NCBI GenBank assembly: GCA_964402115.1
Contig: CAYOBW010000053.1
Location: 1 to 31,832 of the forward strand
Direction: 5' to 3'
From: CAYOBW01 sp964402115
GTDB lineage: Bacteria; Verrucomicrobiota; Kiritimatiellia; UBA8416; CAYOBW01
Length of the DNA: 31,832 bases
Shown: positions 1 through 6,618 of the stretch, piece after piece
Position numbering within the stretch: position 1 is the first letter of the stretch
Layout of the letters: every line of letters starts with the position of its first letter
The notes under the pieces: model-generated
Database searches by the model: none
Told to the model about the DNA's origin: nothing
What the model saw: the letters and a program-made list of their open reading frames with translations, nothing else
Position numbers and translations under genes: made by a program

Positions 1-3
1 TAA

Positions 4-54
4 TGTGGGCTTTGCCCACAACCCTCACCCCGTCCCTCTCCCAGTGGGAGAGGG
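4..54. repeat. Pair of short palindromes downstream of the perR-like gene
   Basis: Two perfect hairpins lie side by side. TGTGGGC/GCCCACA at 4-20 has a 3-nt loop, and CCCTCTCCCA/TGGGAGAGGG at 34-54 has a single central base. They follow the stop codon of the minus-strand Fur-family gene (99) and could help terminate its transcript, but neither is followed by a T-tract on the minus strand. The second matches, from memory, a type of dispersed palindrome found between genes in many GC-rich bacteria, so a repeat-family copy is the better reading. Confidence 0.6.
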
Positions 55-98
55 CAGGAATATCTTGTTCTTCTTCGCCGTTCCAGGCGGTTAAGGCG

Positions 99-563
99 CT
101 ATCGTGTTTCAGTCTCGTTCGCTTTCCGTTGACACTGCTGGCAACGCCCTCGCAACTCGACATAGACCCTGTCCACGCTGCCCATTTCGCGCACTTCAGG
201 CGGAACCGAGAAGCGGTCGAGCGCCGTGCTTTGGAAGTCGCCGATCAGTCCGCATGCCGTGCAGACGAAGTGATGATGGCGGTCCATGTTGGCGTCAAAC
301 CGGGCTCTATCCCGCACGGAGCCCACGCGGGCGATGACGCCCTTGTCCTCCAGCAGTCTCAGTGTCCGATAGACGGTATCCACCGAGATGGCCGGGATGC
401 GCTGTCGCACGCGGGCATGGACGGTCTCGGCGTCAGGGTGTTCTTCGGACTCAGCCAGTTCCCGGAGTACCTCCGTCCGCTGGTGGGTTGCCTTGACACC
501 CTGACGGCGACAGACCTCCACGAAGTCCGCCACGCGTTTCTCGACCTGTTCGTGGGTCAGCAC
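99..563 (-). CDS. Fur-family metalloregulator, PerR-like
   Basis: A 154-residue Fur-superfamily repressor of normal length. The N-terminal half is a winged helix, with the recognition region around residues 55-72 (SVDTVYRTLRLLEDKG). The C-terminal half carries the metal site: the HHHFVCTACG stretch at 96-105 and two CxxC pairs (C101/C104 and C141/C144) that would hold structural zinc. The family's sensory-site positions appear as H42, H96-H98 and D109. An Asp at the last position is typical of peroxide-sensing PerR, whereas Fur usually has Glu, so PerR is favoured. The start is GTG at 563; the upstream frame is closed by a stop. The gene is divergent from padR. A perfect 7-1-7 inverted repeat at 579-593 sits where it would block this promoter, suggesting autoregulation. 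No peroxide-defence gene is visible here; targets may lie left of the window. Confidence 0.9.
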   Translation of the reverse strand: MLTHEQVEKRVADFVEVCRRQGVKATHQRTEVLRELAESEEHPDAETVHARVRQRIPAISVDTVYRTLRLLEDKGVIARVGSVRDRARFDANMDRHHHFVCTACGLIGDFQSTALDRFSVPPEVREMGSVDRVYVELRGRCQQCQRKANETETR

Positions 564-578
564 CTGAAGCCAATCCTC

Positions 579-593
579 TCGTAATGATTACGA
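579..593. promoter_or_regulatory. Putative PerR/Fur operator (7-1-7 inverted repeat)
   Basis: TCGTAATgATTACGA is a perfect 7-1-7 inverted repeat starting 16 bp upstream of the GTG start of the Fur-family gene. Its architecture and AT core match the PerR box described for Bacillus (TTATAATNATTATAA). It lies just downstream of a candidate -10 (601-606), so bound repressor would overlap the transcription start. It is read as an autoregulatory site by position and symmetry. Confidence 0.72.
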
Positions 594-600
594 TGTAGGA

Positions 601-630
601 ACAATACGTCAGATAATGGGCGGTGTGCAA
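601..630 (-). promoter_or_regulatory. Candidate sigma70 promoter for the perR-like gene
   Basis: On the minus strand TTGCAC (630-625) is followed after 18 bp by TATTGT (606-601). A start near 594 would overlap the operator at 579-593. Confidence 0.5.
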
Positions 631-702
631 GCAGTTATTCCGGTAGTTTTTCGGGCGGTTTCGGACGCGTCGTCGGTCGGACTGCTCGCCATGCAAACGT
701 CA

Positions 703-731
703 TTGACCCCGCCGCGCCTCTCTCGTAGAGT
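703..731 (+). promoter_or_regulatory. Candidate sigma70 promoter for the padR operon
   Basis: TTGACC (703-708) and TAGAGT (726-731) are separated by 17 bp, about 40 bp before the padR ATG. Between the -10 and the ATG, GCTAT and ATAGC form a short inverted repeat with 13 bp between the arms. This could be a PadR operator, but the evidence is weak. Confidence 0.55.
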
Positions 732-770
732 CACTGCTATCAGATCTAATCCTATAGCGGAGACATCACC

Positions 771-1166
771 ATGCAAGCTACTCGCTGCCCATGCAGCGGT
801 GCGACGCTGAATAAGCTCGTGCAACCGGCTACCCTGACGACGCTGGTGCGAGGGCCACTGTACGGTTACCGCATCGCGGAGGAACTCGCGCGAATGCCCG
901 TTGTCAGGGACGGCAAAGTGGACACAACAGGGTTGTACAGAACGCTCAAGACAATGGAGCGGCGCGGCTTGGTTGTCGGCGAGTGGGAGTCTTCGGAAGT
1001 CGGGCCGGACCGGCGGCTCTATCGCCTGACGCATTCTGGGACCGACTGCCTTCAGCGTTGGGTGCAGACGCTGGGCGAGTATTACAGCGCCGTGGGTGCT
1101 CTGCTGGCGAGCGCCAGTAAGGTGTGCGTCCTCAGTAAACAGCCTCGCAGGAAGGACGAGAGATGA
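771..1166 (+). CDS. PadR-family transcriptional regulator
   Basis: A 131-residue PadR-type winged-helix regulator. The motif LYGYRIAEEL (about 32-41) followed by TTGLYRTLKTMERRGLV (about 59-75) and the wing GPDRRLYRLT is diagnostic for the family. The N-terminus has CPCSG (residues 6-10), a Cys pair that could bind metal or sense redox; a role is inferred only. The ATG at 771 has CGGAG about 8 nt upstream. The stop TGA overlaps the ATG of a 17-codon ORF (ATGA at 1163-1166), so translation is probably coupled onward to the radical SAM gene. PadR proteins often repress the operon they head. The inducer is unknown. Confidence 0.9.
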   Translation: MQATRCPCSGATLNKLVQPATLTTLVRGPLYGYRIAEELARMPVVRDGKVDTTGLYRTLKTMERRGLVVGEWESSEVGPDRRLYRLTHSGTDCLQRWVQTLGEYYSAVGALLASASKVCVLSKQPRRKDER

Positions 1167-1216
1167 ACTTCGCAGGGAAAGTAGCGGTTCTGCCATGCAC
1201 AGGAGCAGACCAGTGA
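1163..1216 (+). CDS. 17-codon micro-ORF between padR and the radical SAM gene; possible stub of a DGC-type metal-binding gene
   Basis: The reading frame encodes MNFAGKVAVLPCTGADQ and stops. A strong Shine-Dalgarno (AGGAAGGA, about 1150-1157) precedes the ATG. The ATG overlaps the padR stop (ATGA), and its own stop overlaps the likely GTG start of the next gene (GTGA, 1213-1216). The peptide resembles, from memory, the N-terminus of DGC-domain putative zinc-binding proteins (KIAVLPCSG-type starts) that can neighbour PadR and radical SAM genes. It may be what remains after an internal deletion, or a leader that couples translation. A peptide substrate for the radical SAM enzyme is less likely, because that enzyme shows no SPASM or peptide-recognition domain. 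Confidence 0.35.
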   Translation: MNFAGKVAVLPCTGADQ

Positions 1217-2256
1217 GACTGGCAACAAGGCTCCAGACGATTCTCGACAGGGCGCTGGGAGGCTGTGCCCCCAGCAAAGAGGAATGCGTCCATCTGCTGA
1301 CACTGCCCGAGGATTCCCTTGAGGCGGCGGCCATCAAGGCCGTTGCCGATGTTGTGGCGCGCCGACGTTTCCGCAACACGGGGATGCTCCTGGGGCAGAT
1401 CGGTGTCGAGACCGCCCCCTGTCCGGGCAACTGCGGCTTCTGTGTCTTCGGCAAGGGCCACACATCCCTGCCAACCAGCCGTCTGTCGCTGGACGAGATT
1501 CGGCAGCGCGCTCACGCCTTTGCCGATGGCGGCGATTTGTACGCCTTGTTCCTCATGACGATGCACGAGTTCGATCTCGACTGGCTGCTGCAGGTCGTCG
1601 CGGCTGTTCGCGCTGAACTGCCTGCCCACACGCAGATCGTGGTCAACATTGGGGACTTCAACCTGTCGATGGCCAGACAACTCAAAGAGGCCGGTGTGAC
1701 CGGTGCGTATCATGTATGTCGCCTGCGCGAAGGCACGGACACGTCGCTCGATCCCGTAACCCGCAAAGCCACGTTCCGGGTCATCAGGGACGCCGGACTT
1801 GACTTCTACTACTGCTGCGAACCAATTGGCCCCGAGCACAGCGCCGAGGAAGTGGCCGAGCAACTCTTCCTGGGCATCGAACATGGTTGTTTTCAGCACG
1901 CGGCGATGCGACGGGTCTATCTACCGGGAGCCCCGCTGGCCCATCGTGGACAGATTACGGAGCGTCGTCTGGCCCAGGTTGTCGCGGTCGTGACGCTTGC
2001 GACGTTGGGATGTTCCGAGACGCAAAGCATCGCCGTTCACGAGCCCAATCTGCTTGGCTTGGCGGCCGGCGCGAATACGGTCTACGCCGAGACCGGGGCC
2101 AATCCCCGGGATGTGGAGCGCGATACAACCGGTCACCGCGGGGCAGACTTGGCAGTCTGCCGTAAGCTGCTCTATGAGTCCGGCTTCACGTCGCTGCGCC
2201 GCGGCGACGGCACGGCGCTTGGGTTGGATGTTCACAGCCTGCAACGGCAAGCCTGA
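1213..2256 (+). CDS. Radical SAM enzyme, biotin-synthase-like
   Basis: About 347 residues from a GTG at 1213, which has AGGAG at 1201-1205 and overlaps the upstream micro-ORF stop. An ATG at 1195 is an alternative start but has a poorer ribosome-binding site. The CxxxCxxC cluster motif (C70, C74, C77; CPGNCGFC) would bind the SAM-cleaving 4Fe-4S cluster. Downstream, the EGTDT and YYCCEPIGPEHS segments and the overall length fit a TIM barrel of the BioB/HydE/PylB type. A C-terminal BATS-like region is plausible. Substrate is unknown. No biotin, hydrogenase or pyrrolysine genes are visible, so BioB itself should not be assumed. It is the last gene of the PadR unit and converges with the GH89 gene. 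Confidence 0.8.
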   Translation: MRLATRLQTILDRALGGCAPSKEECVHLLTLPEDSLEAAAIKAVADVVARRRFRNTGMLLGQIGVETAPCPGNCGFCVFGKGHTSLPTSRLSLDEIRQRAHAFADGGDLYALFLMTMHEFDLDWLLQVVAAVRAELPAHTQIVVNIGDFNLSMARQLKEAGVTGAYHVCRLREGTDTSLDPVTRKATFRVIRDAGLDFYYCCEPIGPEHSAEEVAEQLFLGIEHGCFQHAAMRRVYLPGAPLAHRGQITERRLAQVVAVVTLATLGCSETQSIAVHEPNLLGLAAGANTVYAETGANPRDVERDTTGHRGADLAVCRKLLYESGFTSLRRGDGTALGLDVHSLQRQA

Positions 2257-2410
2257 CGGGCACGATCTTGCTGTTGTCAGTCTTGCGGCGAGTGGTGCTC
2301 CGAGACGATCATCCACAGCCTCCCTGCGTGCGCCAATCAAGGATGGCGGCGAGGGGGTCGATGTTGTGCTCGCAGGCCGGCGCCCACGCCGCCAGAACGT
2401 CTCGCTGCCT
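2257..2410. other. Convergent intergenic region
   Basis: This 154-bp gap separates the convergent radical SAM and GH89 genes. No clear terminator is visible. On the minus strand, in frame beyond the GH89 stop, an open stretch to 2309 contains DPLAAILDWR, which looks protein-like. I could not assign it to a family. It may be a short relic or chance. Confidence 0.4.
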
Positions 2411-4972
2411 TCATCTCTCAAAGGCCAGCACTTCGACCAGGTGGCGGCCGGTGTTGGCGGAGTTGCCGGTCACGGTGACGCGGAGATACCGGATCTCGCG
2501 CGGCGCGCACGCGGACGTGTAGCCGTCGCGCGTGGACGGCGCGGTGTTGCCGCGGCGGTCGGCGAGCATGTCCCACGTCGCGCCGTCGAGCGAGCCCTCC
2601 ACGGTGAAGCCGTAGTGCCGGCTGTCGCCGAAGTAGCCGACCACGACGACGCGCCCGACCTTCGTCGGCTTCCCGAAATCGACCTGCCACCACGCGGCCT
2701 TGTCTTTTGAGATATCCGTGCCCCAGTAGCTTTCCGTGTCGATCACGCCATCGTTGGCCAACTCGGCCTCCATGCCCGGCAGGGCGAAGGAGCATGTGAC
2801 CGGTTTGCCGGTGGTGAGGCTCTCGTGCGCCGGGGCGCCGGCCAGGTACTTGTCGAACAGGCGCTGGGCGACGGCGATGCTGTCACCGGCCGGCTTGGCT
2901 GGATAGGTTTCGCGCTGATTGGCCCACGCGTTCTCGAAGTCGTACAGCTCGGCCTTGCAGGCGGCCTGGTCGAAGGGCTTCCCCGAATCCAGCGCTTCCT
3001 GCTGGCGCCGGAAGAAGATCTCCCAGCGCCTGCCGTAGAAGCCGGTCAGCAGGCCCGACCATTCCTTCCAGGCGTAATCGCGCAGCGCGGCGCCCGTGCC
3101 CCAGAGCGTCAGCACGCGGCGGGCGTTCCACTCGAGCTTCGCGCGTTCGGCGTCGGTCGCGCCCCAGCGTTTGGCGTCTTCAAGCCACCCGCCGAGCAGG
3201 AACTGGTCGCTGGTGGCCAGCAGTTCATCGAGGTCGCGGATCAGCTGGAGAAACTCGCCGGAGGCTTGTCGGAAGGCGGCCGCATCCCTGGCCGCAACAG
3301 CGGCCGCCGCCTGCTGATGGAGCTGGCCGCCATGGTCCGAGAGGGCCTGCCGGGTGACGTTGACCAAGTCGTGCCGGTACGTCGCGGTCCTGCCCAGTTC
3401 GTCTTGCGCGCGCAACAAGAGCCGGCACGGACGGGCCGCAGAGTGTCGCGGGTCACCGTGCCCGATGGCCGGGAAGGCCGTGACCACCGTCCTCGCCGTC
3501 CAGCCGCCCCCGCGCTGGTAGGGACCCGTGCGCAGCGCTTCCCAGGCCGCCTGCGCGTCTGCATTCGGTTTCCCGTAGCGGAATCGGGTGTAGTCCTGCA
3601 CCCACGTCTTGAGCTCCACGTTGTCGCGCCAGGCCAGTTCGAACATGAGGTCGTACAGCAGCGGGTTGTGGCTGAAGCCCTCCATCATCAGTCCCACCCC
3701 GCGGAGTCTCTGCCCCTGCGGGTCGCGGCGCGCGGCGGCCAGGTCGTTGAATCTCGTCAAGGGGCCGGACCCGCCGATGCAGGTGTTGTTGCCGAAGTTG
3801 TAGACAAAGTTCCAGACCCACGGCTTCCCGTAGAATCCCTGCGTCGTGTTCCAGACCGGTTTGCTCTCGCAGAAGAGATCGAGAACCTGCAGGTGCTCGT
3901 CCGGAACCGCATCGAGGAAGGCCTTGATCCGGTCCTGCTTCCAGAAACGGGCCTGGTTCATGAAGGTCCAGCCCTGCAGCAGCCAGACCGCCTCCGAGTC
4001 CGTCTTCGCCATGCCGTCGAAGATCGCGCGCCCGAGCTTCGCGAGGTACTCCAGGTCTCCGCTCGGCGGCTCCATCTCGATGAACGAATCGGCGGCGTAG
4101 AGGTGGTCAGAGCCGAACAGCCTGGTCTGTTCCTCGATGAGCGCCGCGCCGATCTTCTGGAAGAGCGGGCTGGTCGGGTCGAGCATCCACGTGTTCCATT
4201 CGATCCAGCGGATCTTCTGCGCCTTGGTCTCCGGGAACTTCTTCAGCAGCGCCTCGGGCACGTGGCCGGTGAAGCCCTGCAGCACCGGCGTCATGCCCAG
4301 TTCGCGCTCGCGGGCGAGGATCTTCTGCTCGAGTTCCATATGCTGTGGAATCCAGTTCTTCGGCAGCGGCCCGCCGTGGCCGTCGAGGCAGCCCATCCAC
4401 TGGAACGGCAGGTACGGCGGCCCGGCGAGGAACGCCTCGATCTCCGCATCGGTCATCCCAAAGCGCCGGCACACCGCCTGCCAGACCGCCTCCTGCCCGG
4501 TGACGGCGAGCGGCTGGTTGACGCCGTTCAGCGCCATCCAGTCGATGCAGGCCTCCCACTGAGACCAGTCCCACCACGGCATCGAGTAGCCGAAGGTGCA
4601 GTAATTGAAGAGATAGCGCGACTTCGCCCAGCCGGCCAGGCGGATCTTCTTCTCCACCACCGGCAATCTTGTGGGGAGGTCCAGATTGCTGCCGTTGAGC
4701 GAGACGCTGCAATGGCAGTGGTACTTCAGGTACCAGTTCAACCCGACCGCCACCGACAGCGGCGAGTTGCCGCGCAGCACGACTTTGCCGTCCTTCGACT
4801 CTATCTCGAACACATCCTTGCCGTTGTCGGCCGGGATGGTTTCGCAGACGAATTGGCTGGCGTGTTTTGGCAGCAGCCGCTCGATGAGTTTCTGTGCGCC
4901 CTGATCAGGACCGGCGAACACAGCGGTACTCAGCGAGACGACTGCGACTACCATCAGAGAGATCAGTTTCAC
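2411..4972 (-). CDS. Secreted GH89 alpha-N-acetylglucosaminidase with C-terminal F5/8C (CBM32-like) domain
   Basis: An 853-residue enzyme that should release terminal alpha-linked GlcNAc, as in heparan sulfate or mucin O-glycans. A signal peptide (about 1-20, ending VFA) indicates export. The family order is visible: N-terminal small domain, a barrel beginning around WAKSRYLFNYCTFGYSMPWW, and a helical C-terminal domain. The likely acid/base is E299 in DSFIEMEPPSG and the likely nucleophile is E431 in GLMMEGFSHN. Both align with the catalytic glutamates of human NAGLU. Residues about 725-853 form an F5/8-type-C module (WWQVDFGKP, SLDGATWD, IRYLRVTVTG). The start is GTG at 4972 with a weak ribosome-binding site. 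It lies 78 bp downstream of the sulfatase gene and is the last gene of the minus-strand operon. The linked sulfatase suggests sulfated alpha-GlcNAc glycans. Confidence 0.92.
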   Translation of the reverse strand: MKLISLMVVAVVSLSTAVFAGPDQGAQKLIERLLPKHASQFVCETIPADNGKDVFEIESKDGKVVLRGNSPLSVAVGLNWYLKYHCHCSVSLNGSNLDLPTRLPVVEKKIRLAGWAKSRYLFNYCTFGYSMPWWDWSQWEACIDWMALNGVNQPLAVTGQEAVWQAVCRRFGMTDAEIEAFLAGPPYLPFQWMGCLDGHGGPLPKNWIPQHMELEQKILARERELGMTPVLQGFTGHVPEALLKKFPETKAQKIRWIEWNTWMLDPTSPLFQKIGAALIEEQTRLFGSDHLYAADSFIEMEPPSGDLEYLAKLGRAIFDGMAKTDSEAVWLLQGWTFMNQARFWKQDRIKAFLDAVPDEHLQVLDLFCESKPVWNTTQGFYGKPWVWNFVYNFGNNTCIGGSGPLTRFNDLAAARRDPQGQRLRGVGLMMEGFSHNPLLYDLMFELAWRDNVELKTWVQDYTRFRYGKPNADAQAAWEALRTGPYQRGGGWTARTVVTAFPAIGHGDPRHSAARPCRLLLRAQDELGRTATYRHDLVNVTRQALSDHGGQLHQQAAAAVAARDAAAFRQASGEFLQLIRDLDELLATSDQFLLGGWLEDAKRWGATDAERAKLEWNARRVLTLWGTGAALRDYAWKEWSGLLTGFYGRRWEIFFRRQQEALDSGKPFDQAACKAELYDFENAWANQRETYPAKPAGDSIAVAQRLFDKYLAGAPAHESLTTGKPVTCSFALPGMEAELANDGVIDTESYWGTDISKDKAAWWQVDFGKPTKVGRVVVVGYFGDSRHYGFTVEGSLDGATWDMLADRRGNTAPSTRDGYTSACAPREIRYLRVTVTGNSANTGRHLVEVLAFER

Positions 4973-5050
4973 GCGGGGGCTTCACTTTCTGTTGTCTGCT
5001 TCGTGTTATGAGTTCTTCGCGATATTTCTCGAAGAAGCTCCAGTCATTCT

Positions 5051-6577
5051 TCACCTGGCCGGGGCCTGGATGGCGCGCAGCCAGGATTCGCGCTGTTGGC
5101 GTTCTTTGGTGGCAAGATCAAGGGTGGATTTACGTGTGCCGACGCCCGGCTTCGTGGGATCAAAGGCGGGATTGGGCTCCGGCAGTTTCGCCTGCATGGC
5201 TGTCAGCAGACCGGTGAGTTGTGCGTCGAGAGTGCGGACTTTGTCGGGTTCCAACGTGGAGATGTCGCGGAGTTCGTTCGGATCGGCGGCGAGGTTGAAC
5301 AGGAGGAAGCGGCCTTGCCGGTCGTTGTAGAAACGGATGAGCTTCCAGTTATCTTCGATTAACGCGGAGTTCGGGCCTGTGGCGTGGGTGTAGTGCGGAA
5401 AATGGAACACTAACGGACGCGACGGCAAGTGCCCCGTCCCGGTCATGACCGGCAGGAGGCTGAGGCCGTCCCTGTGTTGGTCCGGCAGCAGCCGCAATCC
5501 GGCTGCCTCCAAGAATGTCGGGTAGAAATCCATCCCTACGACGCGCTCCGAGCAAGCCGTTCCCGCCTTGATCCGGGCGGGCCAACGCATCGCCAGTGGA
5601 ACGCGCATTCCCGCCTCGAACGGAAACGACTTGCCGCCCATCAGCGGATAGTTGGATGTGATGTGCATCGAACCGATACCGGCGAGGCCGCCGTTGTCGG
5701 AGGTGAACACCACCAGCGTGTTGTCCGCGACACCTTCGTCTTCAAGCGTCTTGAGGACGCGTCCGACGCTTTGGTCGAGGCTTTCGATCATGGCCGCGTA
5801 GGTGGGATTGCGTTGGTCGGTTTTGGCGATGTGCGTGTAAGGTTCGGCCATGCCGGGTTTCGCCTGTAACGGCGCGTGCACAAGATAGTGGGACAGCACC
5901 AGGTGAAACGGCTTGCTCTTGTTCCCGTGGATGAACTGGACGGCTTCCTCGGTCAGCACATCGGCCAGATAGTCGCGCGGTTTGAGACCGGGCAGGTTCG
6001 CCAGGCAATCGAGTGAGGGATAACTCTCACCCCAATGTCCTTTCGTGCCGCCGCCAGCCTTTTCGACCCGGCAACCTTTGGCGACTTGCCAGCCGCGTTC
6101 ATCCGGCTCATAGCCGGGGAATTCGCCGCAATGCCATTTGCCCAAGAACGCCGTAGCGTAACCGGCCTTCGACAAGACTTCGCCAAAGGTGCGCTCGCTA
6201 CGCGGCAACGACCAGCGTTGAAGGGCTGGCAGATTCTGAGAGCCGGGCCCTATCGCGCCCCATCGCGCCCAGACATCGTCCGGCTTGCCTGGACTGTTGA
6301 ACACACACGTCAATCCCGTGCGCGCGGGATTCTTCCCGGAATAGATCGCGCCGCGTGAAGGACTGCAAACGCACGCCGCCGAATACGCCTGCTCAAAGCG
6401 CATCCCCTCGCGGGCGAGGCGGTCGATGTTGGGCGTGCGATAGAACGTGCTACCGGCATATCCCACATCCTTCCACCCCAAATCATCGGCGAGGATGAAG
6501 ATGATGTTCGGCTTCTGTTCCGCTGCGACCGCGGTACCGGCGATGGCGATGCAGAGAAGTGAGGCGAATGTTTTCAT
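5051..6577 (-). CDS. Secreted S1-family sulfatase
   Basis: A 508-residue type I sulfatase. The signal peptide covers about residues 1-18 (GTAVAA), followed by PNIIFILADDLGW, which supplies metal-binding aspartates. C71 in CSPSR is the cysteine converted to formylglycine by a maturation enzyme not encoded here. GKWHCG (near 145-150), SHYLVHAPLQ and FTSDNGG are the further active-site motifs. It should hydrolyse a sulfate ester on a carbohydrate; the exact subfamily and position specificity cannot be read from sequence. The ATG at 6577 was chosen because it begins the signal peptide, although no good Shine-Dalgarno is visible. The open frame continues upstream as a shadow of the neighbouring gene. 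It lies 41 bp after the six-hairpin glycosidase gene and precedes the GH89 gene. Confidence 0.93.
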   Translation of the reverse strand: MKTFASLLCIAIAGTAVAAEQKPNIIFILADDLGWKDVGYAGSTFYRTPNIDRLAREGMRFEQAYSAACVCSPSRGAIYSGKNPARTGLTCVFNSPGKPDDVWARWGAIGPGSQNLPALQRWSLPRSERTFGEVLSKAGYATAFLGKWHCGEFPGYEPDERGWQVAKGCRVEKAGGGTKGHWGESYPSLDCLANLPGLKPRDYLADVLTEEAVQFIHGNKSKPFHLVLSHYLVHAPLQAKPGMAEPYTHIAKTDQRNPTYAAMIESLDQSVGRVLKTLEDEGVADNTLVVFTSDNGGLAGIGSMHITSNYPLMGGKSFPFEAGMRVPLAMRWPARIKAGTACSERVVGMDFYPTFLEAAGLRLLPDQHRDGLSLLPVMTGTGHLPSRPLVFHFPHYTHATGPNSALIEDNWKLIRFYNDRQGRFLLFNLAADPNELRDISTLEPDKVRTLDAQLTGLLTAMQAKLPEPNPAFDPTKPGVGTRKSTLDLATKERQQRESWLRAIQAPAR

Positions 6578-6618
6578 GGTGTGATTTGTACAAGCGGATG
6601 CCGGGCAAGGGCCTCCAT

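Noticed and set aside
1163..1216. Micro-ORF as a RiPP precursor for the radical SAM enzyme
   Set aside because: The enzyme is BioB-like, with no SPASM domain or peptide-recognition element, and the peptide lacks a leader/core layout. The deletion stub or coupling leader is simpler.
2309..2410. In-frame extension past the GH89 stop containing DPLAAILDWR, as a separate gene or transposase relic
   Set aside because: It is about 33 codons with no start or ribosome-binding site and no family I can name. It is kept only as a note in the intergenic entry.
2825..5011. 728-codon plus-strand frame opposite the GH89 gene, and similar frames opposite the other glycosidase genes (6559-9570, 9612-12545)
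   Set aside because: These are antisense shadows of high-GC genes with third-position bias. The minus-strand products show conserved catalytic motifs, while the plus-strand ones show none.
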